Shown piece after piece: positions 1-11,700 of a stretch of 64,000 bases of DNA. Each line of letters starts with the position of its first letter. Positions within the stretch are counted from its first letter, which is position 1. The translations under genes were made by a program, and so were the position numbers. The notes under the pieces were generated by a model. It worked only from the letters and a program-made list of their open reading frames with translations, did not search any database and was not told where the DNA came from. The DNA is taken from positions 8,918,527-8,982,526 of the forward strand of contig CM060174.1 of NCBI GenBank assembly GCA_030549775.1, written 5' to 3'. The DNA is from Tamarix chinensis. Its lineage: Eukaryota > Streptophyta > Magnoliopsida > Caryophyllales > Tamaricaceae.

Positions 1-1
1 G

Positions 2-466
2 CAAAATTTTGATGCTGAATCTAGAGGTGATAATATGAAAAAGTTACATGAGTCTATAAGTCAACAAATCAACAAAAGAGTGCAGCAGATGGCTGAACAT
101 GCCAATAAAAGAAGGAGAAGAATGATTTTTAACCCTGGGGACTTAGTTTGGGTACACCTTAGGAAGGAGAGATTTCCAAATTTTAGGAAGTCAAAATTAG
201 ATTCTAGAGGGGATGGACCATTTACTGTGTTAGAGAAAATTAATGATAATGCTTATAAGATTGATTTACCTGCTAAATTTGGGAATGTTAGCAATTCTTT
301 TAATGTAGCTGATCTTAGTCCATTTCTGGGACTTATTCAGGTTTCAGAGGTGAAACCTTTTCAAGAAGAGGGGAATGATATGAACCTTAAAAATTTATAC
401 TTAATTAATTTTGATAATTGCTGTGAATTATTTACTTACAATTGTTTGTCTTATTTGTGTGGATAA
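2..466 (+). CDS. Partial pol, integrase C-terminal region of CRM-like gypsy element
   Basis: The frame is open from the window edge (base 2) to a TAA at 464-466, so this is the 3' end of a larger gag-pol frame. It encodes the tail downstream of the integrase catalytic core: a basic stretch rich in Lys/Arg, the GDLVWVHLRKERFP block typical of Ty3/gypsy integrase C-termini, and the FNVADLSPF block. The last ~30 codons lie inside the 3' LTR (from 376). It is a close paralogue of the minus-strand frame at 7581-8048. The purine-rich tract at 362-375 just before the LTR is the likely polypurine tract and is itself coding. Upstream domains lie outside the window, so intactness cannot be judged. Confidence 0.85.
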   Translation, partial: QNFDAESRGDNMKKLHESISQQINKRVQQMAEHANKRRRRMIFNPGDLVWVHLRKERFPNFRKSKLDSRGDGPFTVLEKINDNAYKIDLPAKFGNVSNSFNVADLSPFLGLIQVSEVKPFQEEGNDMNLKNLYLINFDNCCELFTYNCLSYLCG

Positions 467-1195
467 ATAGGATTTCGATGCAGCACATGGATTTTTTGGA
501 TTTTTGGTTGCAGCTGCTGGAGTGTGCAGATTATGTAATTTTTGTTAATTATATGTAATCCCATATGATGCATTCGCCGGTCGAATTGGCTAATGGAAAT
601 TAGGTCGGTTGTATAATCCGCCACCCGGTCCTTAATTATGGACTAGTTGGATTGTGGATTAATCAATCATTAATAGCCATGATTAGCTAAAGATAGTTTA
701 GCTTATGGGAATTATGTCTAAAACTTACCTTATATTTGGGGGAGTTTCTATTATTGCGTTCTTGGACTGGTCGAATCTATATCTTCGGCCCAATTTTGTC
801 GACCATTCTCGTTTGTATCGCTGAGCTGTGATGTCGTCTGGTCTGTATGCGTGTGTATTTTTATATGGTCTGTATGCTTGTATAAATAGGCCATATACGT
901 TGTAATACGCAGATAATTTTGGAACAGAATACGATTCTTGATTTCTCTCGATCTTTATCTCTCGCGACTTGTCTCTCTCGGCGAACCTCTCACTCGCTCT
1001 TCTTCTCTGTGTCTGCTCTCTATCTTTGATCGATCTTGATCATTCTTTCTTCGAATTCAGTTGCCGTTGTAAAACTGTGCCTCTGAATCTTTGGATCTTC
1101 CTTTGGGAGTTTTCCTTAGGCTGAATCCGGCGAATCGAACCTTACGCTCGATTAATTTCTCGATCCTTTCATGAAACCCTAATAGGTTTCCATCA
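376..1195 (+). repeat. 3' LTR of CRM-like gypsy element (820 bp)
   Basis: It begins TGATATGAACC and ends TTTCCATCA, so the ends form the TGATR..CATCA inverted repeat. It aligns over its length in inverse orientation with the 841-bp LTRs at 6831-7671 and 17772-18612 of the same family, but is clearly more diverged from them than they are from each other. A TATA box lies at 881-888, followed by CT-rich sequence typical of an LTR transcript leader. The 5' LTR is outside the window, so the target duplication cannot be checked; the right flank begins ATATG. Confidence 0.85.
881..888 (+). promoter_or_regulatory. LTR TATA box
   Basis: TATAAATA sits about two-thirds into the LTR and is followed about 60 bp later by a CT-rich tract, the usual LTR promoter layout. 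It would set the U3/R boundary near 915. Confidence 0.5.
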
Positions 1196-2240
1196 ATATG
1201 TGTTGCAAAATAAGATTAGGAAAAAGATACCACTGTGTTGTTAGAGGTGGTCACATATCCCTTCAGAGGATAAGACAAAGATCCTCCCAAAAGTTGAGGT
1301 AAATTTTATTTTTTTATATCTTTGTTAATTAAATTATAAAATAAAAAATTATATAATTTCTAACTTATGGTTGTGTATATATGTAGAATTACTTTGATTT
1401 ACTTCCATGAATGTAAAATCCTTCATGGCCTAGAATTAAACTAGGTATTGATCAAATGATTATACAAAGATAATATAAAATGGGATCATAAGAAGAATTA
1501 ACAAGAAGACAACAATTATAGACCTTCTTTTTTCAAGCCAGATGTGTGGCAAAGGTATATAGATCTATGGACTTTGAATCATGTAAATGTAATATTAAAT
1601 TTTGGTATACAAATTGAATAAAATTACATATATAGAACATGGCCAAATTAGTATTTTGGCTCATGAAGGCTTTAGCAGAAAAAAAATGTTGCCAATAGGA
1701 AAAAACAAACCACTCCTTCTTGTCATGGTACATAATCGTTGTCACAATATTTCTATAAGAAGGTATTTTTAGGGTTTTCATTCTTTATTTTTTTAATCAT
1801 GTAATATTGTATAATTTATTAACTTTTATCTTATGTATAGGCTAATCTAGAGACAAACAAATTGTTACCTGCCATGGAGACCTATGGAGAAATGCATTTA
1901 AAGAATAACAAATGGGTCACTCTCCAAGCTGAAGAGATTTTTGTTAGTTCTATGTAATTAATTATAATATATATTATTAACATTTCTTATAATATGTCTA
2001 ACTTTTACTTATATGTGCAAAACAACATATTACAAAGACAAGAGGAGACCTTGTCCCAAATGGTTTCTTGTAGCTCTTATGATCCTACACCTCTTGAAAT
2101 TGATGAAGAACTGATACTTGAAGACGTATTAGGTAGTCATCCAGGGCATAGAAATGGTGTGGGACGAAGACTTTCAAAGAAGATCTCAAATCACGTTGCT
2201 TCTCAAACAAGTTGGATGCATGTTGATTTTGTTTAAGAAA
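1196..2240 (+). pseudogene. En/Spm (CACTA) ORF1-type protein relic (Ptta/En/Spm, Transposase_24-like)
   Basis: Separated reading-frame pieces resemble the plant Ptta/En/Spm accessory protein. One at about 1690-1735 reads ANRKKQTTPSCHGT, comparable to the 'N..NR.K...PH..GT' block. A second at about 1882-1950 reads EMHLKNNKWVTLQAEEIF, comparable to the 'H...GKWV...AE.IY' block. The third, at 1994-2236, contains ILEDVLGSHPGHRNGVGRRL, comparable to the 'VLG...G...G.G' block. The pieces are split by AT-rich stretches that may be introns and by frame changes. The left side is cut by the gypsy LTR ending at 1195. This is recognition by recalled family motifs. Nothing suggests function. Confidence 0.6.
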
Positions 2241-2599
2241 AATAATGGAAATCTCAAATAGAGCAAAATCGAAAACAAATGAGTAAGTTTATAGCCCACT
2301 AACAAGAAACATTTAAGCATCACGAGGAAGAATCAATATAAATGAGAGCTTTTAGCTGTATAGGTTCAAGGTCATCCATCACCTCCATGTAATCAAGATG
2401 ACGATGAAGATGATTTTTAGGTTTTATGCTACTATGAACATGTTAAATGTAATAACAATATTTTTTTTTGTAAATTATGTTTATAAAATAATATTTGTCT
2501 TTAAAATTAATTATTTAGCAAATATTATTGACAATTAAAATATTTTTGGTTTTTTTATTTTCTTTAATATTTCTAAAAGAAAATTATTTTATGATAAAT

Positions 2600-3020
2600 T
2601 TTTTGTAATGAGTATTTTAATAGTAAATATAGCTCAAATAAATAATTTATTATCGTCTGTATTAAGGCTTAATACTCATGATATATCATCAGTATTAAGG
2701 AATACAAATTGTCGATTAGTAATAAGGTTTTTAAAATTTAAATTTTTTTCAAATTCAAAATTGATATCATTAATATTAAAGGTTATAATTTTTTTTTTGA
2801 TTATACTTAATAGTAGGTATTATGTCTCCGACAACCAAATCGTCGGTATTACACCTTAATACCAACTATAATTTTATCATCGGTAATAAGCTTATTACCA
2901 ACCCACTTGTAATAATATTTTTAATACTAACAAATTATTGTCGGTAATACTTATTATCAATGAGCCTATTCTTAATACCAATGATCTAAATCGTCCGTAT
3001 TGATCCTTATTCCTGTAGTG
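2600..3020 (+). mobile_element. Subterminal region and right end of a CACTA element
   Basis: The stretch holds many variants of an 'AATACCGACGATTT' type motif in both orientations, for example around 2655-2690, 2830-2880 and 2940-3000. This is the pattern of CACTA subterminal transposase-binding repeats. It ends in CCTGTAGTG at 3020, the complement of a CACTACAGG terminus. Together with the Ptta/En/Spm relic just upstream this marks the right end of a CACTA element whose left part was lost or lies beyond the window. The 3-bp target duplication cannot be checked. Confidence 0.55.
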
Positions 3021-6000
3021 AAAGCTAGAGAACTATTCAACTTTTTCCTAAATCTAACATCCTTATAGTTAAGAAAATATAATGGGGTTAGATAAAGGAT
3101 TAGAGGAAGAAAACAAAACAAATAAATCAAGGATAGGAAAGGATAGGGATCGATTCTCAGTAGCTCAAGATCAAGGTTGAAGGTTTTCTTCAACTCAATG
3201 TAAACTTCAACCAAAGGGGATGAGAGAGAGAGAAAATTAACAAAGGTTTAAGAACATACCAAAAAGGAGCATAATGAGGGGTGGGGTTTTTGGTTATTCA
3301 CGTGGAAGAGAGTGGGAAAGATGACTAAGAGGGTTGTTTCACCAATACTTAAATGAAAAGATGATGGGATATGATATGGTGTATAAAAGAGTAGTAAAGA
3401 GGTGAAGTGAGGTTATTATAGCCAAGATCTTAGGAAAAGGCAAGGGTACACATAATAATTGATGCAAAGGTGAGAGAAGGTACAAGGAAGGTTAAAAAGG
3501 ATGAAGAAAGGTAAAAAAAAATTAAACAAACAACACAAAAAAATTAACTCTAGTCGTTTGCCCAACCCCTTAGTGATGCCCATTATGTGTCAATGCCCAG
3601 TCATTATCTTACAAGCTCCGATTGATTTCCCAAAATCAAAACCCTAATATTAACCTAATTAATTTAATCTATCTTCTGATCTAAATCAAATATAGATAAT
3701 TAACACATCCAACATATATTATCTATTATTTCTAATGATAATATTCACATAGCATATCAAGTTGCAATTATGTTCTTAATTAGGGTCTATGGGAAATGGA
3801 GTATTACATATAGTGTTTTATGTGTTTTACACAATCACATATAACGGGATTTTCACATGTTGACACCAAACATATATAGTATTTATAAATAACACCCACC
3901 TCATATTTACATATCACACAATAGGTGTTTATAGGCTCCACTAAGCATCCACATAAGTGCTTATGTGCTACACCAAACTTATCTTATAATTTCATTGACT
4001 AACATACTCGAAAAGAACTAATGATAACCCAAAAGATCATTTTAGGGCCAAGCAAACCAAAAGATCAAATATATTTGAGTTAAGAATCACAAATTCATGC
4101 TATATGTTATTTTTTGAAATAATTACTATTTATGAGAAACATATTAAAATTTAAAGTTCAAACAAATTCAAAGTCAAGGTCAACAATCAAGGCCATGGTC
4201 AATGGTTAAATTTGATTTTTACTATTCATTTTTTCATCATTTTACCCTTTAAGGTTAATATGGTCATTTTGAGTCTAATTATAATTAATCCTTAATTAAA
4301 TTCAAATAAATATGATTAATTTTTTAATAATCCTACTTATGGTAATTAGTGGCTAGTTAGTGAAGAACACCTTAAATGTTTATGAAGAATATGAAGAACA
4401 TGATGAACATTTAACTCACTTTTGCTAAACATTTTCAAATTTTAATCAACCATAACTTTGGTTGAATTAATCCAAATTAGTAAATATTATATATCAAATC
4501 TTAACTAAAAATTATATTAAATATCATGAAATCATTATATTAACCAAAAATTAACTCTAACATAAAAAATGAGATTACAACCATAGCTAATCATCAAGAT
4601 AACATAATTTGACAACTTTGTGCACTTGTGGGACAATTATTATAAATTTTCACGTACTTAAAATTTTTGAAAGATTAATTATAAACTATAAATCCTAATA
4701 ATTAATATAGAAATTTATTTCTGTGAAAACAAAAGTTAGCCAGTTGTATCATTATTTGACATGCAAGTTACCTCAAATTTGGTGGTTTCAAAAACACTAA
4801 TTTCATGCTTTCCTTAAACATTTATGTGTCAAAATTTTCACATAACCACTTATAATAATTTTCATGATTATATTAACTTCATAAAGGCTTATATAAGGTT
4901 CACTAATCATAAAATATATCATATGATCCATATAACAAAATTAACAAGCTTAACATGTCAAACATGCATAAAACACCAAGATTCATTTTAACACATTTGG
5001 TAATAACAAAAATTGTGTTTTCATACAAGAAAAATATATTTTACCTATTTTTAGAATTTAAGAAAATGATCCAAAATATTTTATAGGATCACAAGGCATA
5101 ATCCCCAAAACAACCTTGTAAAACATAAACAAATACAATAAAAAGTAAGAATTTTACTGCACGTATAACTCAAATTAAAAGGACTTGAAACCAAATAAAA
5201 AGGGATATAAGGCATAACCTTGAAGAGGATTTATAAATCTCTAAGTATCATGAATAAATAAGGCTTATGGTAGGAGTAATCTTAACCAAAACTAAGGCTT
5301 AACTCTTCCTTTTTTTTAATAAAAAACACAAAAAAAGCTAAACTAAGGTATGTGTTTAAGATTGTGAAGGTGTGATGAAGATGAAAAAATGGTGGAAATG
5401 GGTTGAATAAAGGAATAAGATGAATATAAAGGTGAGGATGAGCCACAGAAGAGATAAAAGAATCGGCGAAGGGGTCAATTAAAGGCACAACTCTCATGCA
5501 CGCACTCACACATACTTGCCAAGGAGACTTATGATGTTTGTGCACTTAGATCTCATGTTTGGGTGGACATTTGTGTGCAGGTGATTGGAAAATTTTAAGA
5601 ACATATATATTGAACTAAGTTTGTCCCCAAGAGATATGCATGTTGGCGTACAAAGGGGGAGGCTAACGAAGATGTATGACACATGGTAAATGATGGTTGG
5701 TTGAGGGGGATTTTGGTGATAAGTTTAGGGATTATTTTGGGGATATTTGCTAGATAAGGTAGCCTGGTGAATAAGGTAGCCACAAGCACCAATAGGGGAT
5801 AAATTGAAGCGGTATATGGTGTAGGGAGAAAGAGAAGGAGAGATAAGGGGCTATAGGCTAAGAATTAAAAATGTTATAAGGAATATTTCTTATAATATTC
5901 ATGTGCCATGGAAAAGTACTACCATAGGATTGTATTGGGATAAATAAATAGCTAGTATTAGTTCTTGATAGAAATAGATGAATCAGATTAAATTTCATGA

Positions 6001-6702
6001 AGGTTAGATAAGATCAAGGTAGAGAAATAAATGTTTTGATAATTGATTATGCCAAAAAAATGATGAATAAAAATAAATCTAAAGTATTACTAATTCATTT
6101 ATATGTTAGAAACATAAAAAAATGGTGATCCCTAATGTTTCATAATTTTTTGATAAGTAAAAGCTAATTTTAGGGCTTAAACCCCAAAAAACCATAAAAT
6201 AAGACGTGTATAATATTTTTTTGCCATAGTTTCCGTTTATCATTTTAAACATGATTATGAGATTCAAAAAAGTCAAAAAAAATTAAATAAGGAGAGATTA
6301 GAATGATTAAAAAGGAGTTGGGTAGTTAAGAGTGGCTAAGTAGTCTAAGAAGATGTAAAACCACAATAAATATCAAAGAAATAAGATTGAAACGTTTTAA
6401 AAACGTAACTAGGGTTTTCAAATCTTTAAAGAATGTAATAAAATTTGTGAAAATAATAACTTCATTTTGAAATCATAAAGATCATGAGAGAATACGAATT
6501 TATGATATTCAAGATATTATATACTTGCTTTACGAAGTTCTAATATACACGATCATATGCCAGAGAAGTATTACCTTTCAAGGTTCCACTACACCATTTT
6601 CTCTAGTTGATGGAGTGAATGAGCTCTTAGGCTATGACAATGTTATCGGTGCTTTGATAAATTGGGACAAAGATATTTTTGGGTTCATTAAAGAGAGATG
6701 AC
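3021..6702. other. Non-genic AT-rich region with degenerate repeats
   Basis: I find no supportable gene. Purine-rich islands at about 3216-3560, 5380-5470 and 5815-5860 and AT-rich surroundings resemble the texture of the long LTR family described at 8733-13578, but I could not align the termini. Short open frames here (e.g. minus strand 5282-5545) are low-complexity readings of those islands. At 6588 a CACTACACC string could be another CACTA start, unproven. Confidence 0.5.
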
Positions 6703-6796
6703 AAACAAATAGATTTTAACATAGTAATACTCCAAAATAATTTTAGCATAAACAAATAGATCTTAACTTAGTAATACTCCAAAATGATTTTAGCAT
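6703..6796. repeat. Two-copy 47-bp tandem duplication
   Basis: Units 6703-6749 and 6750-6796 match except for a few substitutions (both begin AAACAAATAGAT and end in TTTTAGCAT). It lies just outside the left end of the CRM-like element. Confidence 0.8.
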
Positions 6797-6830
6797 TTTT
6801 TTTAAATAACAAAATTAATTTGACAATACA

Positions 6831-7671
6831 TGATGGAAACCTGTTAGGGTTTCTCGAAAGGATCGAAAGATTAATCGAGCGCAATGTTCGATTCGCCGGT
6901 TCAGCCTAAGGAACAACTCCAAAGGAAGACCAAAGATTCAGAGGCACGGTTTGTACAACGACAGCTGAAATTTGAAGGTGAATGATCAAGATCAATCAAA
7001 GTGAGGGAGAGCAGATTTAGAGAAGACGAGCGAGCGAGAGAATCACCGAGAGAGAGAAGAAGAAGTCGCGAGAAGATTCAAGAATCAGCCCCAAATATTA
7101 TTCTGTCAAAAAGTATCCCGTATTACATGTACACAGGCTATATATATGTACATGACATACCGTATACGTCGACAAATACAATACACACCAACGAATACAA
7201 GGCCCTGAAAGAACAAAAGGCATTAATATTTTGGGCCACAAATTAGTCGACCAGCCCACATGATCCCAACATAAAAAATGTCCCAAATACAATTAAGTTT
7301 AAGACTTAATTTCCCATCAGCTAAAATAATACTTTAGCTAATCATGGCTATTAAGGATTGATTAATCCACAATCCATCTAGTCCAATATTAAGGAGCGGG
7401 TGGCGGATTATACAACCGATCTAATTTCCATTAGCCAATTTCGACCGGCAAATGCATCATATGGGATTACAAGTTATTAACAAAAATTTACATAATCTGT
7501 ACACTACAAATACATAATCTACACTTCCCCGCAACTGTATCTAAAGTTCCACAGAATCCATATGCTGCATTACACTCCTATTAATTCATCAGATAAGACA
7601 AACAATTATAAGTAATTAATTCACAGCAATTTTCAAAATTAATTAAATATAAATTCTTAAGATTCACATCA
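6831..7671 (-). repeat. 3' LTR of the CRM-like element (841 bp)
   Basis: It is the same length as its partner at 17772-18612. By eye I count about 17 mismatches over 841 positions (~2%), about 13 of them transitions, with no indels. This indicates a relatively recent insertion. The pol frame ends inside this LTR, at 7581. Confidence 0.95.
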
Positions 7672-8048
7672 TTCCCCTCTTCTTGGAAAGGTTTCGCCTC
7701 TGAAACCTGAATAAGTCCCAGAAATGGACTAAGATCAGCCACATTGAAAGAATTACTCACATTCCCAAATTTAATAGGTAAATCAATTTTATAAGCATTA
7801 TCATTAATTTTCTCTAATACAGTAAATGATCCATCTCCTCTAGGGTCCAACTTTGACTTTCTAAAATTTGGAAACCTTTCTTTCCTAAGGTGAACCCAGA
7901 CTAAATCTCCAGGTTTAATAATCATTTTTCTCCTTCTTTTATTAGCATGTTCAGCCATCTGTTGCACCTTTTTGTTAATCTGTTGGATTACAGTCTCATG
8001 TAATCTTTTTATATTATCAGCTCTAGATTCAGCATCAAAATTTTGCAA
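7581..8048 (-). pseudogene. Integrase C-terminal segment of gag-pol, overlapping the 3' LTR
   Basis: 155 codons in the same frame as the preceding segment, separated from it by a single TAA (8049-8051). It contains the basic linker, the GDLVWVHLRKERFP block and FNVADLSPF. The polypurine tract (7672-7684) is coding, and the final ~30 codons lie within the LTR, exactly as in the copy at 2-466, so the overlap is a family trait and not an accident of one copy. Confidence 0.85.
7672..7684 (-). other. Polypurine tract
   Basis: Read on the minus strand it is AAGAAGAGGGGAA directly abutting the TGATG start of the 3' LTR, the expected plus-strand primer position. Confidence 0.8.
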
Positions 8049-8327
8049 TTAAGCACGAGGTAAATGACTCAAATCTAATGGAGTTAATGGATTATAACCA
8101 TCTACAATCTCAAATGGAGTTTTATTAGTGGTAGAATGTAAAGTCCTATTATAAGCAAATTCCACTTGAGGTAAAACATATTCCCATTGTTTAAGATTCT
8201 TTCCAAGGAAAGCTCTTAACATGTTTCCTAATGTTCTATTAACTACCTCAGTTTGACTATCAGTTTGAGGGTGACAAGTTGTAAAAAACAATAACTTAGT
8301 CCCTAATTTCCCCATAATACCTTCCAA
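8049..8327 (-). pseudogene. Integrase core segment with the catalytic Glu region
   Basis: It contains HPQTDSQTEVVNRT, the conserved block around the third acidic residue of the DDE triad. It is joined to the upstream segment by a frameshift: at 8307-8309 an A-run on the coding strand appears one base short, so the upstream frame stops at 8303 while this frame carries the homology on. It ends at the TAA nonsense codon 8049-8051. Confidence 0.85.
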
Positions 8328-8727
8328 AAATGACTTAAAAACTTAACATCTCTGTCTGAAACTATAGTCTTAGGAATTCCATGTAATTTAACCACATTAG
8401 AAAAAAATAATTCAGCCACTGCTACAACATCATTTGTTTTATTACAAGGTATAAAATGAGCCATCTTACTGAACCTATCTACTACAACCATTATTGAATC
8501 TTTAGCTCTATTAGTCCTAGGTAATCCTAAAACAAAATCCAAAGATACATCAACCCAAGGATGGTTAGAGACAGGTAAGGGAGTATATAAACCAAAAGGT
8601 TTTGAAGTAGTTTTTGCCTGCCTACAATTAATACAATTGACGCAATGTCTTAAAACATCCTTTTTCATGTGTGGCCAGTAAAAATGTTCAATTAAAACAT
8701 CTAAAGTTTTCTGAGATCCTAGATGTG
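8303..8727 (-). pseudogene. Integrase N-terminal zinc-binding and core segment
   Basis: It holds the His/Cys zinc-binding region ([10 protein letters not shown].. HCVNCINC) and the first two acidic residues of the triad (in VSLDFVLGL and VSDRDVKF). Homology starts right at the edge of the nested insertion (8733) and its target duplication (8728-8732). Removing the insertion and one 5-bp copy puts this segment in frame with the RNase H segment ending at 13579, so the insertion hit an otherwise continuous frame. Confidence 0.9.
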
Positions 8728-8732
8728 CCATT
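8728..8732. repeat. Target-site duplication CCATT (left copy)
   Basis: CCATT here and at 13579-13583 flank the nested element exactly. Confidence 0.9.
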
Positions 8733-11700
8733 TGTAACACCCCCAAATTTCACTCCTGAAAAGTTTCGAATTTAAAAGAATAATGCGGAAGCTAAAACAC
8801 AATTTGGGAAATGTTACCGCCACACCTAACACAAGATAAATGTCCACCATATATCTAATGCTAGATGCAAGGCTAAAACCTATCCAATAAAATTCAACCA
8901 ACATCTATGCAGTGAGAATAAACTCCCACAAGGAGATATCCACATGCAGATGGGAAGTGAACAGTTGCTGGATAAAATTATCGTTGAATAAATCAACCTG
9001 TAAAATAATCCTGGACTTTAAAACTTAAAAAGATAAAGGATATTAAATCCAAATACATCTCCCAAAAAATCACAAACCAACTAAATACAAATCAGATGAA
9101 TGATTTATACACCAAAATAATACATTTAAGATACAATAAAATCTGAAAAGAGAACCAAGGGGCATCCCAACAGTGGAGCCAACTTTATTTGCAAATCGAA
9201 TCACCGGATAACCTACTCTCAAAATCCAAGGAAAATATTCCTCCCAACCATAACATATTTAATATTGAACCTGCACAAATGGTCTGCTCCCCACCATCAG
9301 TGGATCATCACAGGACCCAAACAATCAAGGTAGTATTAGTACGGGTCTGGTACTGAGTAAATCAAGACTACCCTACTCTTGGAAAGAAACATAATACATA
9401 TAAGATAAGGCAACATTCAGCTTACAATACTTATGTTCAATTATACATGTGATACATACGTCATTCTAATCATACAATAATTCATGCTCGATTATACATA
9501 TGATACACACACCATAAAACATGGAGTCACAGACTCACGCTTATAATACATGACTAGACATAACAATACATAAGGTACAAGATTACAAGAAAATCATAAT
9601 CACATGCTAAGAATCACACACTACCCTAGAAGGTATCATTCTACACACAAGTCCCACATGTGCTTTAAATAATAGATCATATGATAATTGAATGCGGACG
9701 TTTGTCATATGGAAACATTATTGTAAGATAGAATCAAGAGACATGTATAGGAAATAGAACATAAAGTCCAAGAGCCAACGAGAATAATTCATGATTATTA
9801 TATTCCTTCATTGTAATCACAACTGTTTAATTATATTTTCTTGAGGATGGAGACTCAAAGATCGTAACAACTAATCTAGTACTCGAACGGTACTAAGCCT
9901 AGCTGGCCCGCCCAGAAACATAACCAGACCACCAATAAATAGGACACCTAATCACTTAAGTATGCATACCCCCTATAGGGCCGAAATATATCGAGACACC
10001 TATAGAGTAGAAGAGGGCCTCTCCGGACCTCGTAAGGCACCTGGGATCACAGAATAGAAAAACACCGGAATGGTACCAAGCGAATACCAAACCTAACTCG
10101 GATAGCTACCCCGAGTGATACAAGTCCCAACTCAAGATCTTTCACTTTAAGTGATTAATATTTTATTCACGAATTTAGTCTATCATAAATCAGGCCCACA
10201 TAACATCACTTAGCTCACATCCATCAACACAATGACGTTCCATTATTATATCAATTTCAAATGGCATTAAAGCCAAGCGGCATTAAAGCCGAACCATCCA
10301 AGCGGCATTAAAGCCGAACCATCCAAGCGGCGTTAAAGCCGAACCAATCCAAATGGCATTAAAGCCGAACCAATTTAAGTGGCATTAAAGCCGATCCAAT
10401 TCATGAGGCATTAAAGCCGAATAACTTTAGGAGCATTAAAGCCGAATGATTCCATGGCATAAAATACAGCATAAGGTATCATGCAATTTCAATCCATACT
10501 CAGCCCTTCACACACTTACACACGTATAATATCCAAGCGTCATATTAACACGTGTTGTATTGAGGCTACAAATCCATATATTCATGCAATTGCCATATAG
10601 AACATAACATATGCTTGACATAATTAAATAATCGATAATCATCATCACCACCTTTCACTCCAAGCAGACATACATTGAGAATCCTTCATAACTAAAGGTA
10701 AGTAATGACTTACCTAAGTCCGAAGCTAGCTAAGCAAATTGAGAAAGAGAGAGTTATCAAAAGCTCGATAATCCATGAGAATGTTTTCCTAGATCACCGA
10801 TGGAAATCGAAACTAGGTTAGAAACTATCTTATCGATCAACAATTCAATTATAATAAAATCAACACAAACGGACACAAACAACCTTTCTTGAAAAACGTG
10901 CATAAAACCTATGACTTGCGAGCGTAGCTCGATTAAGATTTAAAACTAAATATTAACCAAATTGAATTTAACACTTATCACTTGGAACATTTCAAATTGA
11001 TTTGGAAAGTCGGGGAAAGAATAATAGATTATAAGTTATTTTATCAAAAATGACTTATTCATTAGGTTTTACAATCCAAAGGACAACCAACCATTTACAT
11101 AGAACCAAATCCAACCCGATAAGATAAAAACATAATTCAAATGATTTAAAGTCAAATATGGAAATCGATTAGGTAAAAGAAGCATAGCATAATTAATTAT
11201 ATAAAACCATCTCCGAAAATTAGGGTTTTTAATACCCACACTACGGACTAACTAATTAACTTTTATTATCTCAAATTGATAGCTTAAGAGCACTATTAAA
11301 CTAATTTTAAATAAATCTAGATAATCAATTTTAACAAAAGCAATCTTTCTAGTGGACAATTTAAGACTATCGGTTTCCAAAATCAGGGTTTCACAACCCA
11401 AGACATAAATTTGAATAATTCAAATCAATTAATTACAATCGAAGGTATTAGAATGCATATAGGATCATTTCAACTATTTCTATAAATTCAATTTTAGAAA
11501 AACAACAATACAAATAACCAATTTCATAATTTCACTTGAAATCTAGGGTTTTAGGCCCAAAAATACAATTCGGTAAAATTCCATAAATTTAATTAAATTG
11601 AATGTTTAGATATGCAATTAGACATATTTTATACCACAACATATAATCAATTGATCAAAACCAATAAAGGAAATACCCAATTTAGCACAATTAAAGTTTT

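Noticed and set aside
7001..7292. Frames on both strands repeated at 17942-18233
   Set aside because: They are LTR sequence; duplication follows from the LTR pair, not from gene copies.
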